DNA of 64,000 bases, taken from assembly GCF_017876115.1 (NCBI RefSeq), contig NZ_JAGINO010000004.1:329391-393390 (forward strand). Direction: 5' to 3'. Positions 53,470-62,633 of the stretch are shown in pieces. The DNA is from Azospirillum picis (GTDB lineage Bacteria > Pseudomonadota > Alphaproteobacteria > Azospirillales > Azospirillaceae). How positions within the stretch are numbered: position 1 is the first letter of the stretch; every line of letters starts with the position of its first letter. The notes beneath the pieces are model-generated. The model ran no database searches and was not told the DNA's origin. It worked only from the letters and a program-made list of their open reading frames with translations. The position numbers and the translations under genes are program-made.

Positions 53470-54666
53470 ATGGACAGCACCAACGACAGCCGGTTCCAAT
53501 CCCGTCAAGGGGGAGCCTCCCGCCGGCGCGTCATCGTCTTCGCGACGCCCGGCGCGCTGGACGGCGGCGGCGGGATCGGCCGCATGACGGGCTATGTGGT
53601 CGACCAGTTCGACAAGTCCGGCGCACCGGACTCGATCATCCTCGACACCCGGGGCACAGGCAGCGTGCTGCTTTCGCCCTTCTACCTTGGCCGGACCCTC
53701 GCCCGGCTGGGGGTCCTGCTGGCCCGACGGCGGGTGTCCGTGGTCCACATCAACGTCTCGGAACGGGCGAGCTTCCTGCGCAAGGCCGCGGTGCAGGCCG
53801 TTGCCGGGCTGATGTCCTGCCCGACGGTGGTGCACCTGCATGGCGCCTCCTTCGTCGACTATTTCGAAGGTGGCCGCTTCGCTCGCGGCATCAGCCGCTG
53901 GCTGTTCGACCGTTGCGGCCGCGTGGTGGTTCTGGGCGACAACTGGCGCGACTATCTGGTCCAGTCGGTCCGCACCGACCCCCACAAGATCCGGGTGCTG
54001 TACAATGCGGTGCCGGACGTCGGGACGGATCTCGGGCCGCGCAGGCCGCCGGAGCCCGGCGCCAGCCTTGCCCTCCTCGTGCTCGCCAACCTTTCCGAAC
54101 GCAAGGGCATCGGCACGCTGCTGCATGCCTGCGCCGACCTGAAGCGGCGTGGCCAACCCTTCCATGTCACCATCGGCGGCGGCGGCGACGTCGACGGCTA
54201 TCGCCGGATGGCGGCGGAACTGGGGGTGGCCGAAGAGTGCCGCTTCCTTGGTTGGATCGGGCGGGAGGAGGCGCATGCCCACATCCGGTCCCACGACATG
54301 CTGTTGCTGCCCTCCACCCATGAAGGGCTGCCGATGGTGATCCTGGAGGCGCTGTCGGCGCAACTGCCGGTCGTCACCACCGCCGTGGGCTCGATCCCGG
54401 AGGTGCTGACCGACGGCGAGACCGCGCGGATCATTCCGGTGAACGACGCCGCCGCCCTCGCGGATGCCGTCGTGCAGCTCGGCAGCGATCCGGAGCTTTA
54501 CGGCCGCCTTGCCGGGAACGGCCGCCGCCTGTTCCTGAAGCAGTTCGGCATCGACGCCTACGCCAAGTCGCTGCTGGCGATCTACCGGGAGCTTGAAAGG
54601 CCGGGCGGTGAACTGGGCGGGCAGCTCGCGGAATCGGCGGCCAGCGCGGCCTCGAAGCGGCGATGA
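53470..54666 (+). CDS. Glycosyltransferase family 4
   Basis: 398 residues with a GT-B fold: GGGGIGRMTGYV near the N-terminus, VVHINVSERASFLRKA, VVHLHGASF, VLYNAVPD, then the donor half LVLANLSERKGIGTLLHA, FLGWIGREEAHAHIRSHDMLLLPSTHEGLPMVILEAL (E-x7-E motif) and GSIPEVLTDGETA. Retaining transferase. It is closely related in layout to the second GT4 gene 360 bases downstream (both have HLHG, VVLGxxWRDxxV and NAVP), so the pair probably arose by duplication. Confidence 0.9.
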   Translation: MDSTNDSRFQSRQGGASRRRVIVFATPGALDGGGGIGRMTGYVVDQFDKSGAPDSIILDTRGTGSVLLSPFYLGRTLARLGVLLARRRVSVVHINVSERASFLRKAAVQAVAGLMSCPTVVHLHGASFVDYFEGGRFARGISRWLFDRCGRVVVLGDNWRDYLVQSVRTDPHKIRVLYNAVPDVGTDLGPRRPPEPGASLALLVLANLSERKGIGTLLHACADLKRRGQPFHVTIGGGGDVDGYRRMAAELGVAEECRFLGWIGREEAHAHIRSHDMLLLPSTHEGLPMVILEALSAQLPVVTTAVGSIPEVLTDGETARIIPVNDAAALADAVVQLGSDPELYGRLAGNGRRLFLKQFGIDAYAKSLLAIYRELERPGGELGGQLAESAASAASKRR

Positions 54667-55030
54667 GGAGCTCGATGATCGCCCCCGAAACTCATCGAAA
54701 TCCCCATGACCGCAAGGGAGATTTGCATGCTCAGGTTGGGTAACCATCCCGACAAGCCAACCCGTTCGGTCGCTCCGCAGCGTATGGCTGCGCCATGGCG
54801 TACAGTTGCAAGCGCCCGCCGCCCTGCTCGCGCAAGGCACGGGTTCCGGCCGGCGGTCCGCCGGCTGCTGCAGGACATGCATTCCGCGAAGGCTGGGCGT
54901 TCGGAGGCCGGCGCGGCGTGACCAACCGATAACAACAAGCCTGTCGCCGCAGCCGTCGAAGAACGGACGCCATCGGAAAGGACCCGGGGCGAAGCACAGA
55001 AGCGGCGGGTTAAAAGGATCAGGAGCGGAC
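54667..55030. other. Intergenic region between two GT4 genes
   Basis: About 360 bases. It holds a possible small gene (54727-54921) but otherwise no recognised element. Confidence 0.4.
54727..54921 (+). CDS. Possible small Arg-rich protein
   Basis: A 64-codon frame whose ATG follows AAGGGAG by six bases, a good ribosome site. The product (MLRLGNHPDKPTRSVAPQ...) is Arg/Ala-rich with no recognised domain. It may be a real small protein, a leader peptide or chance in GC-rich DNA. Confidence 0.2.
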   Translation: MLRLGNHPDKPTRSVAPQRMAAPWRTVASARRPARARHGFRPAVRRLLQDMHSAKAGRSEAGAA

Positions 55031-56206
55031 ATGATCTACATCGTCTCCCCGGGCGGCACCCAGGAGAAAGGCGGCATGGGACGCGTCGTCGACAACTTCA
55101 CCACGGACTTCAGGCAGAATTGCCCGGATGTCCGGTTCGAGGTTGTGGACAGCTACGGTCCCGGCAAGTTTCACCTGATGCCCCTCTACTTCATGCGGGC
55201 CGTTGCCCGTCTTGCCGGCTGCTTCGTCGCCGGCAAGGCCGACCTCGTCCATATCCACATGGCGGAATATGGCAGCGTCGTGCGCAAGGGCATCCTGATC
55301 GCCATGGCCCGTGCCTTCGGCGTGCCGGTGGTCCTGCACCTGCACGGTGGACGTTTCCCGAAGCACTTCAAGGACGCCGGCCCGATCAGCCGGTGGGCGA
55401 TCCGCCGCATGATGGCGATGACCGCGGAGATCGTGGTGCTCGGCGAATTCTGGCGCGACTGGGTCGCCGAAGCCTTCGGGCCGGAGGCGCGCCGCCGCAC
55501 CACCCTGCTCCACAACGCGGTGCCCGGCCCGGCTTCGCCGCCGGCCCGCGACGATGCGGACAAGGATTTCGCCGGACCGGTCCGCCTGCTGTTCCTCGGC
55601 CGCCTGATCAAGCTCAAGGGCATCGACGTCCTGCTGAACGCCCTGGCCTCCCCGGCCTGCCGCGACCGCAACTGGGAAGTGACCATCGCCGGCGACGGCG
55701 ATCTGGAGACCTACCGCGGCTTGGCGGCCGAACTCGGCATCGCCGACCGGGTCCGCTTCACCGGCTGGCTCGACCAGGCCGGATGCCGGCGCGAACTGGC
55801 CGCGGCCCATGTGCTGGTCCAGCCCTCCATGTTCGAGGGGCTGCCGATGTCGGTGCTGGAGGCGATGGCCGAAGGCTTGACCATCGTCGCCACCCCGGTC
55901 GGCAGCGTCCCGGACGCCATCGCCGATGGGGAGACCGGCCTGCTGGTGCCGCCGGGCGACGTCGCCGCCCTGTCCGACGCGCTGGTGCGGGTCATCGACG
56001 ACCGCACTCTGCGCCGCAACCTGGGGGCCGGCGCCCGCGCCCGATGGGAACGCCAGTTCGACGTCGCCGTCTTCCGCGAGCGACTGCTCGACATCTACCG
56101 CCGGCATGCCCGCGGCAGCCTGAGTGCCGTCCCCGCCGGCGCGGTCGGCCCCGCCGCCGTCCCGGCCGCCGGACCGACCGGCAACGCCGAGCGCAGGACC
56201 GGATGA
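55031..56206 (+). CDS. Glycosyltransferase family 4
   Basis: 391 residues from the ATG at 55031, with AGGAG six bases upstream. GT-B fold: SPGGTQEKGGMGRVVDNF, VHIHMAEYGSVVRKG, VVLHLHGGRFP, LHNAVPG, then LLFLGRLIKLKGIDVLLNAL, RFTGWLDQAG and VQPSMFEGLPMSVLEAMAEG (E-x7-E), with GSVPDAIADGETGLLVPPGD. Retaining transferase in repeat-unit assembly, likely a paralogue of the preceding GT4. The C-terminal tail is Pro/Ala-rich. Confidence 0.9.
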   Translation: MIYIVSPGGTQEKGGMGRVVDNFTTDFRQNCPDVRFEVVDSYGPGKFHLMPLYFMRAVARLAGCFVAGKADLVHIHMAEYGSVVRKGILIAMARAFGVPVVLHLHGGRFPKHFKDAGPISRWAIRRMMAMTAEIVVLGEFWRDWVAEAFGPEARRRTTLLHNAVPGPASPPARDDADKDFAGPVRLLFLGRLIKLKGIDVLLNALASPACRDRNWEVTIAGDGDLETYRGLAAELGIADRVRFTGWLDQAGCRRELAAAHVLVQPSMFEGLPMSVLEAMAEGLTIVATPVGSVPDAIADGETGLLVPPGDVAALSDALVRVIDDRTLRRNLGAGARARWERQFDVAVFRERLLDIYRRHARGSLSAVPAGAVGPAAVPAAGPTGNAERRTG

Positions 56207-56280
56207 AAGCCAGAGGATGAGCCCCGTGGCCTGGGCCCGGGAACCGGAAGCACGGGCATCGACAAGAGGAGGGATGCAGA

Positions 56281-57213
56281 ATGAAGGAGGCCATCGCCGG
56301 CCTGGTACGCTGGACGGGGTTCGCCGCGATGCAGCGGTACCTCAAGGCGCGTCGCGGCGTCACCATCGTGGTCTACCACGATCCCAGCCCCGAAACCCTG
56401 CGCGAGCATCTGCGCTGGTACGCCAAGCACTACAGCTTCGTCACGCTCGATGCCGTAGCGGAGGCGCTGGAGAGCGGACGCTGGGACAGCCTTCCGCCCT
56501 ACCCTCTGGTGGTCACCTTCGACGACGGGCACCGGAACAACACGGCGCTCGCCCCGCTGTTCCGCGAGTTCGACCTGCGCCCGACGATCTATCTCTGCAG
56601 CCAGGTGGTCGGCACCGACCGCCCCTACTGGTGGAAGACCGAGGCGGCCGACCGCATCGGGGTGGAAAGCCTGAAGCGCGTCTCCGACCCCGAACGCCGC
56701 CGCCTGCTGGCGGAGGCCGGGAACGATCCCGATCGCGACGGCGCCGACCGGCAGGCCATGACCTGGGACGAGGTCGCGCGGATGGCCGACGTTGCTGATT
56801 ATGGTGCCCACACCCGCACCCATCCGATCCTCCTGCAATGTGACGATCATCGCTGCACCGAAGAGATCGCCCTGTGCCGGACGGAGCTGGAGGAGGCGCT
56901 GGGCCGGAGTTGCGGCCACTTCGCCTTCCCCAACGGCGACTTCGGGGAGCGCGAGGTCGAGGAGATCCGCCGTGCCGGCTATCGCACCGCCCGCACCATC
57001 GACCCCGGCTGGAACGGCCCCGGCAGCGATCCGCTGCTGCTGAAGGCTTTCCCGGTTTCCGACGACGTGAGCGTCGAGTGGCTCAGCGTGCAGCTCACCG
57101 GCATCCCGGCCTGGCTGCGCAAGCGCAAGGCCCAGCCGGCCGAACAGGGTGCGGGTCATGGACCGGCCCAATGGACTGGCGCGATGGCCAAGCCGAAATC
57201 GGCGGGCGTATGA
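56281..57213 (+). CDS. Polysaccharide deacetylase family protein
   Basis: 310 residues, GGAGG eight bases before the ATG. The NodB fold is shown by VVYHDPSPETLREHL, the metal motif VVTFDDGHRNN, DYGAHTRTHPIL (HxxxH-type His pair) and CGHFAFPNGDFGEREVEEIRRAGY. It may remove N-acetyl or O-acetyl groups from the growing or lipid-linked glycan. No signal peptide is obvious, so cytoplasmic action on the precursor is possible. Confidence 0.88.
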   Translation: MKEAIAGLVRWTGFAAMQRYLKARRGVTIVVYHDPSPETLREHLRWYAKHYSFVTLDAVAEALESGRWDSLPPYPLVVTFDDGHRNNTALAPLFREFDLRPTIYLCSQVVGTDRPYWWKTEAADRIGVESLKRVSDPERRRLLAEAGNDPDRDGADRQAMTWDEVARMADVADYGAHTRTHPILLQCDDHRCTEEIALCRTELEEALGRSCGHFAFPNGDFGEREVEEIRRAGYRTARTIDPGWNGPGSDPLLLKAFPVSDDVSVEWLSVQLTGIPAWLRKRKAQPAEQGAGHGPAQWTGAMAKPKSAGV

Positions 57214-57487
57214 CCGCGCGCCGCTGCGGGCATGCCAAAGGGCAGGACATGGATGTCAAGCCCTATTACCGATGAACAGAGTGGCTAACCACAGACTTCA
57301 AGCGCTTGCTATCCTTTGATCCCTCGCAAAGCAGCGCAAGTATCACAATAAAATTGCAGTATCACGCGGCTGCAAAAAAACAGAGGCCGGAAGAGCCAAG
57401 GGGACAGGGAGGGCCCCAGCCCAACCATCCCGAAGAGCCACCCGGAACCCCCGTTTCCGAACGAACCCACGAGGAGTTTTCAGAGAC
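57214..57487. promoter_or_regulatory. AT-richer gap with a likely promoter for the ACP-ligase-AsnB-NadE genes
   Basis: 270 bases with a marked AT-rich patch (about 57305-57375) in otherwise GC-rich DNA. A TTGATC (57316-57321) followed by TATCAC/AATAAA strings could be a promoter, but spacing is not ideal. It separates the glycosyltransferase block from the decoration block. Confidence 0.3.
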
Positions 57488-57781
57488 ATGCGGACCGCCA
57501 CCCTGACCGACACGACCCTGACCGCTCCCGCCCTGCCGGAAATCCGCGCGTTCATCGTGGAGAACTTCCTGCTCGGCAAGGACTCCGGCTTCGACAACAG
57601 TGAATCCCTCCTGGAGTCCGGGATCATCGACAGCACCGGCATCATGCATGTCGTCGCTTACCTGGAAGAGCGCTTCGGCATCGCCGTCGACGATGACGAC
57701 ATGGTTGCCGACAACCTTGAATCGGTGGAACGCATCGCCGGCTTCGTCACGCGCAAGCAGGAGCTTCGCAACGCCGCCTGA
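57488..57781 (+). CDS. Acyl carrier protein
   Basis: 97 residues. The carrier site is ESGIIDSTGIMHVVAYLEERFGI, with Ser at the usual position before helix II. The N-terminal extension (MRTATLTDTTLTAPALPE) is longer than in fatty-acid ACP. The next gene, 79 bases on, is an acyl ligase that probably charges it. It is the third ACP unit in the window and belongs to a different pathway from the flagellar pair. Confidence 0.85.
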   Translation: MRTATLTDTTLTAPALPEIRAFIVENFLLGKDSGFDNSESLLESGIIDSTGIMHVVAYLEERFGIAVDDDDMVADNLESVERIAGFVTRKQELRNAA

Positions 57782-57860
57782 ACGGGCGGCGGAAGGCGGA
57801 CGGTCCCCCGGACACCCGATGCGGGCTCCGAGACGGGCGCCAGCAAGAAGGGAAGCTTAG

Positions 57861-59444
57861 ATGGCTCACCTGGTTCACCAGCTCCTCACTGAAACCGCCC
57901 AGCGCGATCCATCGCGGACCGCGCTGATCGCGGGGGAGGCTCGGCGCAGCTTCCTCGAACTGGACCGCGAGAGCGACGCCATCGCCTGCGCGCTCCAGTC
58001 CGCGGGGATCGGCCGTGGCGACCGCGTCGCGGTGATGCTGGAGAACTCGATCGAATACGTCGCCGGCCTGTTCGCCACCCTGAAGGCCGGCGGCGTCTTC
58101 GTCCCCGTCACTCCCTCCACCAAGGCCGACAAGCTGTCCTACCTGCTGGCCGACGCCGGTGCCCGGATGCTGATCGCGCCTGCCGCGCTGGCCCGCCAGG
58201 TCCTGCCGGCCCTGGCGGAGTTGGTGGCGCCGCCCGCGGTCCTTTGGGTCGGCTCAGATCTGCCCGCCGGCGCCACCGGCCGGCTCTATGCCGAGGCGCT
58301 GGGTGAACCCCATCGCGTCCCGGCCGATCCCGGCCTGATCGATCAGGATCTGGCGGTGATCATGTACACCTCCGGCACCACGGGCCGGCCGAAGGGGGTG
58401 ATGCTCACTCACGCCAACCACGTGAACACCAGTTGGGCGATCTCCAGCTATCTCGGCAACACGCCGGACGACGTGGTGATGTGCGTGCTGCCGCTCACCT
58501 TCGGGTACGGCCTGTCCCAGGTCACGACCGCCGCGCGGGTCGGCTTCACCCTGGTGCTTGAGAGGTCCTTCGCCTTCCCCCAGGAGACGCTGAAGCGCCT
58601 GGTCCGGCATCGCGTGACCGGACTGCCCGGCGTGCCGACCGTTTTTTCGACCCTGCTGGGGCTGGAGGCGGCGAAGACCGCCGACCTCTCCTGCCTGCGC
58701 TACCTCACCAACGCCGCGGCGCCGCTGCCCGCCGCCCATCTGGAGCAGTTGTGCCGGCGTTTCCCGCAGGCGTCCTTCCACTCGATGTACGGCATGACGG
58801 AGTGCTGCACGCGCATCAGCACGCTCGCCCCGGCCGATCTCGGGACGAAGCCAGCGTCGGTCGGCCGTGCCATCCCCAACTGCGAGGCGTTCGTCGCCGA
58901 CGAGGACGGCAGGCGCCTTCCTCCCGGCCAGGTCGGCGAGTTGGTGGTGCGCGGCGCGAACGTGATGCGCGGCTACTGGAACCGCCCCGAGGAAACCGCC
59001 CGCCGGCTTCGCCGCGGGCCGCAGGGAGAGACGCTGCTCTTCACCGGCGACCTCTTCACCCAGGACGCCGACGGACACCTCTACTTCGTCAGCCGCAAGG
59101 ACGACATCTTCAAGTGCCGCGGTGAAAAGGTCAGCCCCAAGGAGGTCGAGAACGCGCTGTACGAACTGGACGAGGTCGCCGAAGCCTGCGTCGTCGGCGT
59201 TCCCGACGAGGCGGACGGCCTTGCGGTCAAGGCCTTCCTCGTCCCTCGCGACGGTGCGGCGCTGTCCGAACCCGCCATCCGGCAGCACTGCCGCGGCCGC
59301 CTCGAAAGCCATCTGGTTCCGAAGTTCATCGAGATCCGCGACAGCCTGCCGAAGACCGACTCCGGCAAGATCCGGCGCCTCGACCTGATGGAGGCCGCCG
59401 CCCCTCTCCCCGTCCCGCAGCCGCTGGCTGCGGGAGAAGGCTAG
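57861..59444 (+). CDS. Acyl-CoA/acyl-ACP synthetase, AMP-forming
   Basis: 527 residues, full length for a class I adenylate-forming enzyme. ATP motif VIMYTSGTTGRPKGVMLTH, then LPLTFGYGLSQ, TNAAAPLPAAHLE, HSMYGMTECCTRIS, LLFTGDLFTQDADGHLYFVSRKDDIFKCRGEKVSPKEVE and the catalytic Lys in LPKTDSGKIRR. It activates an unknown carboxylic acid for transfer to the adjacent ACP. Such ligases also occur in exosortase-linked polysaccharide clusters beside AsnB homologues. Confidence 0.9.
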   Translation: MAHLVHQLLTETAQRDPSRTALIAGEARRSFLELDRESDAIACALQSAGIGRGDRVAVMLENSIEYVAGLFATLKAGGVFVPVTPSTKADKLSYLLADAGARMLIAPAALARQVLPALAELVAPPAVLWVGSDLPAGATGRLYAEALGEPHRVPADPGLIDQDLAVIMYTSGTTGRPKGVMLTHANHVNTSWAISSYLGNTPDDVVMCVLPLTFGYGLSQVTTAARVGFTLVLERSFAFPQETLKRLVRHRVTGLPGVPTVFSTLLGLEAAKTADLSCLRYLTNAAAPLPAAHLEQLCRRFPQASFHSMYGMTECCTRISTLAPADLGTKPASVGRAIPNCEAFVADEDGRRLPPGQVGELVVRGANVMRGYWNRPEETARRLRRGPQGETLLFTGDLFTQDADGHLYFVSRKDDIFKCRGEKVSPKEVENALYELDEVAEACVVGVPDEADGLAVKAFLVPRDGAALSEPAIRQHCRGRLESHLVPKFIEIRDSLPKTDSGKIRRLDLMEAAAPLPVPQPLAAGEG

Positions 59445-59501
59445 GACGGGAGCCGCAGGCTTCCCCCTTCAAGAACCCACCCCAGGACAGAGAGCACGCT
59501 G

Positions 59502-61553
59502 ATGTGTGGTGTCGCCGGAGTTCTCGCAGGATCGAATGCCCAACCGGCCGATCTGGACGAGTTGAAGCGCATGATCGCCATGCTGGGCCACCGCGGGCCG
59601 GACGGCTACGGCTTCTACCGTGACGAGCGGATCGGGCTCGCCCATGCGAGGCTCAGCATCGTCGGTCTGGCCGGCGGCTTCCAGCCGATCCACAATGAGG
59701 AGCGCACGCTCTGGATCAGCTTCAACGGCGAGATCTTCAACCACGTCGAGCTGCGCCGCGACCTTGAGGCGCGCGGCCACCGCTTCTACACCCAGACCGA
59801 CACCGAAGTGATCGTCCACGCCTTCGAGGAGTACGGTCCGGCCTGCTGGAGCAAGCTGAACGGCCAGTTCGCCATTGCGCTGTGGGACAACCGCCGGCGC
59901 GAGCTGTGGCTGGTGCGCGACCGCCTCGGCATCCTGCCGCTGTTCTACGCCCGCCGCGGCGACCATCTGGTCTTCGCATCCGAGGCCAAGGCGCTGTTCG
60001 GCGGCGGCCGGGTGCAACCGGAGTTCGATCCCGCCCGCCTCGCCCAGGTCTTCAGCCACTGGAGCGCCGCCCCCCACGGCAGCGTCTTCGCGCGGGTCGA
60101 CAGCGTGCCGGCCGGCACCGCGATCCGCGTCGACTCGACGCTGGCGCTCCATGTCGACCGCTACTGGCAGCCTGACTTCACCGCCGATCCGGCACTGGCC
60201 CGCCTGTCGCTGGACGAGGCTGCCGACCGGCTGGAGGAGAAACTGACCGACGCCATCCGCCTGCGGCTGCGTGCCGACGTGCCGGTCGGCGTCTACATCA
60301 GCGGCGGGCTCGACAGCTCGGTGATCGCGGCGCTGGCGCGCAAGCTCGACACCACCCACATGCACAGCTTCGGCGTCCGCTTCACCGACGCCGGCTTCGA
60401 CGAGACGCCGCAGCAGCGCCTCGTGGCCGGCCATTTGGGGACGGAGCACCACGACATCCTCTGCGGGCCGGCGGACATCCAGGCGGCCCTGCCCGACGTC
60501 GTCCGCCATGGCGAGGCGCCGCTGGTGCGCACCGCCCCGGCGCCGCTGTTCCTGCTGTCCCGGCTGGTGCGCGAGCGCGGCATCCGCGTCGTGCTGTCCG
60601 GTGAGGGCGCCGACGAATGGCTGGCCGGCTACGACATCTTCAAGGAGGACAAGGTCCGCCGCTTCTGGGCTCGCCAGCCCGGCAGCAAGGCCCGCCCGAA
60701 ACTGCTCGGTCGCATCCATCCCTTCGCCGCCGTCAACGGCCAGAAGGACAGCCCGCTGTGGCAGGCCTTCTTCAAGCGCGGGATGATGGAGACGGACGAC
60801 CCCTTCTATGCCCACCGCACCCGCTGGCGGAACACCGCCTGGTCGCAGCGGCTGCTGTCGGCCGACGTCCAGGCCGCTGCCGACGATGCCGCCTTCGAGG
60901 CGCGGGTGGCGGACGTCCTGCCCGCCGGCTGGCGCGGCTGGTCGCCGCTGGCCCGCAGCCAGTGGGCCGAGATCTCCTCCTTCATGACGCCCTACCTGCT
61001 GTCCGCCCAGGGCGACCGCGTCGCCATGGCCAACAGCATCGAGGTGCGCTATCCCTTCCTCGATCCGGCGGTGGACGATCTCTGCGCCGCCCTGCCAGAC
61101 CGGGTGAAGATGCTGGGGTTGCGCGACAAGCTGGCCCTGCGCCGGCTGGCCGCCCGTCATCTCCCGGCCGAGATCGGGCAGCGTCCGAAGCGCCCCTACC
61201 GCGCGCCGATGACCAGCGCCCTGTTCGGCGCCGGCGCTCCCGATTATGTCCATGACCTTCTCTCGCCGGAGGCACTGGCCCGCTACGGCGTTGCCGATGC
61301 CGCCGCGGTCACCGCACTCGCCGACAAGGCGCACCGCCAGGACGGCCGGATGTCCGGCGAGCGTGAGGAAATGGCCCTGGTCGGCATGCTGACGCTGCAG
61401 ATGCTGGCGCGCTACGTCCATGACGAGCTGCCCCAGACGCTCCGCCGGCAATGCGAAGCCCTGGAGCGCGCCGACATCCATGTGCTCGAGGATCACGCGG
61501 CGGACGGAGGGATGGCAACCGTAACCACCACTCTTCAGCCCAGCGCGGCCTGA
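59502..61553 (+). CDS. asnB: Asparagine synthase (glutamine-hydrolysing) family amidotransferase
   Basis: 683 residues. The class II glutaminase begins with Cys2 (MCGVAGVL) and shows LGHRGPDGYG, LAHARLSIV, SFNGEIFNH and TDTEVIVHAFEEYG. The synthetase domain has the ATP-pyrophosphatase loop VGVYISGGLDSSVIAAL and VLSGEGADEWLAGY, then MANSIEVRYPFLD. In polysaccharide clusters these enzymes usually amidate sugars (for example uronic acids) or peptide parts rather than make free asparagine, and that is inferred here. Confidence 0.9.
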   Translation: MCGVAGVLAGSNAQPADLDELKRMIAMLGHRGPDGYGFYRDERIGLAHARLSIVGLAGGFQPIHNEERTLWISFNGEIFNHVELRRDLEARGHRFYTQTDTEVIVHAFEEYGPACWSKLNGQFAIALWDNRRRELWLVRDRLGILPLFYARRGDHLVFASEAKALFGGGRVQPEFDPARLAQVFSHWSAAPHGSVFARVDSVPAGTAIRVDSTLALHVDRYWQPDFTADPALARLSLDEAADRLEEKLTDAIRLRLRADVPVGVYISGGLDSSVIAALARKLDTTHMHSFGVRFTDAGFDETPQQRLVAGHLGTEHHDILCGPADIQAALPDVVRHGEAPLVRTAPAPLFLLSRLVRERGIRVVLSGEGADEWLAGYDIFKEDKVRRFWARQPGSKARPKLLGRIHPFAAVNGQKDSPLWQAFFKRGMMETDDPFYAHRTRWRNTAWSQRLLSADVQAAADDAAFEARVADVLPAGWRGWSPLARSQWAEISSFMTPYLLSAQGDRVAMANSIEVRYPFLDPAVDDLCAALPDRVKMLGLRDKLALRRLAARHLPAEIGQRPKRPYRAPMTSALFGAGAPDYVHDLLSPEALARYGVADAAAVTALADKAHRQDGRMSGEREEMALVGMLTLQMLARYVHDELPQTLRRQCEALERADIHVLEDHAADGGMATVTTTLQPSAA

Positions 61554-61628
61554 CCGCCGTCCTGCCGCCCCGTCAAGTCTGTAAGACCCAACCACGACGA
61601 TGCAACAAACCCATCGGGAACCGACATC

Positions 61629-62633
61629 ATGCTGAACGCCCTCACTTCGTTCGATTCCAAGGCTCTCGATCTGGACTGCGCGGCTGCCGCACACGAGATC
61701 GAAGAGGCCATCCGTCGCATCGTCGCCCATGACCTGCGCCGCCAGGGCGTCGTCCTCGGTGTCTCCGGCGGCATCGACAGCTCGGTCTGCGCCACGCTGG
61801 CCGTGCGTGCCCTCGGCCCCGATCGCGTGCAGTGCATCCTGATGCCGGAGAAGGAGAACTCGCCGAAGAGCACCCGGCTCGGCACCCTGCTCTGCGACCA
61901 TCTCGGCGTGACGCCGGCGATGGAGAACATCACCGGACCGCTGGAAGCGCTCGGCTGCTACGACCGGCGCGACAACGCGATCCGCCGCCTCTTCCCGGAA
62001 TTCGGTCCGGGCTGGAAGCAGAAGATCGGCTTGGCCGGCAACCTGCTCGACGCCGACCGCGTCAACTACTTCACCCTGACCGTCGAATCGCCGGAGGGCG
62101 AGCGCCAGACCAGCCGCATGCCGGTCGACGTCTATCTCGATGTCGTGGCCGCCACCAACCTGAAGCAGCGCATCCGCAAGACCGTCGAATATACCCACGC
62201 CGACCGCCTGAACTACGCCGTGCTCGGCACGCCGAACCGGCTGGAGTATGAGCTCGGCTTCTTCGTGCGCGGCGGCGACGGGCTGGCCGACCTCAAGCCG
62301 ATCGCCCATCTCTACAAGTCGCAGGTCTACCAGATGGCGGCCTATCTCGGCCTGCCGGCGGAGATCCGGGCGCAGCAGCCCAGCACCGACACCTACACCC
62401 TGCCGCAGTCGCAGGAGGAGTTCTACTACGCCCTGCCCTACGACAAGCTCGATCTGGCGCTGTGCGCCTACGGTCGCGGCGCGTCGGAGGAGGAGGCCGC
62501 CGCGGCGCTGAACCTGACCGTCCAGCAGATCCACCGCGTCTACAAGGACATCACCGCCAAGCGCCGCACCTCCGCCCGCATCCTGCGCGATGCCGCCCTG
62601 GTGCAGCCGGTGTCGGTCGAGGATGCGGCATGA
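61629..62633 (+). CDS. nadE: NAD synthase-like ATP-pyrophosphatase
   Basis: 334 residues, with no CN-hydrolase (glutaminase) domain. The P-loop is VVLGVSGGIDSSVCATLA, followed by RLNYAVLGTPNRLEYELGFFVRGGDG, LADLKPIAHLYKSQVYQMAAYLGLP, QPSTDTYTLPQSQEEFYYALPY and the helical C-terminus. It adenylates a carboxylate and replaces it with ammonia. A cellular NadE role is possible, but its place between AsnB and a GNAT protein, with an ATGA overlap to the latter, suggests amidation of a polysaccharide component. Confidence 0.85.
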   Translation: MLNALTSFDSKALDLDCAAAAHEIEEAIRRIVAHDLRRQGVVLGVSGGIDSSVCATLAVRALGPDRVQCILMPEKENSPKSTRLGTLLCDHLGVTPAMENITGPLEALGCYDRRDNAIRRLFPEFGPGWKQKIGLAGNLLDADRVNYFTLTVESPEGERQTSRMPVDVYLDVVAATNLKQRIRKTVEYTHADRLNYAVLGTPNRLEYELGFFVRGGDGLADLKPIAHLYKSQVYQMAAYLGLPAEIRAQQPSTDTYTLPQSQEEFYYALPYDKLDLALCAYGRGASEEEAAAALNLTVQQIHRVYKDITAKRRTSARILRDAALVQPVSVEDAA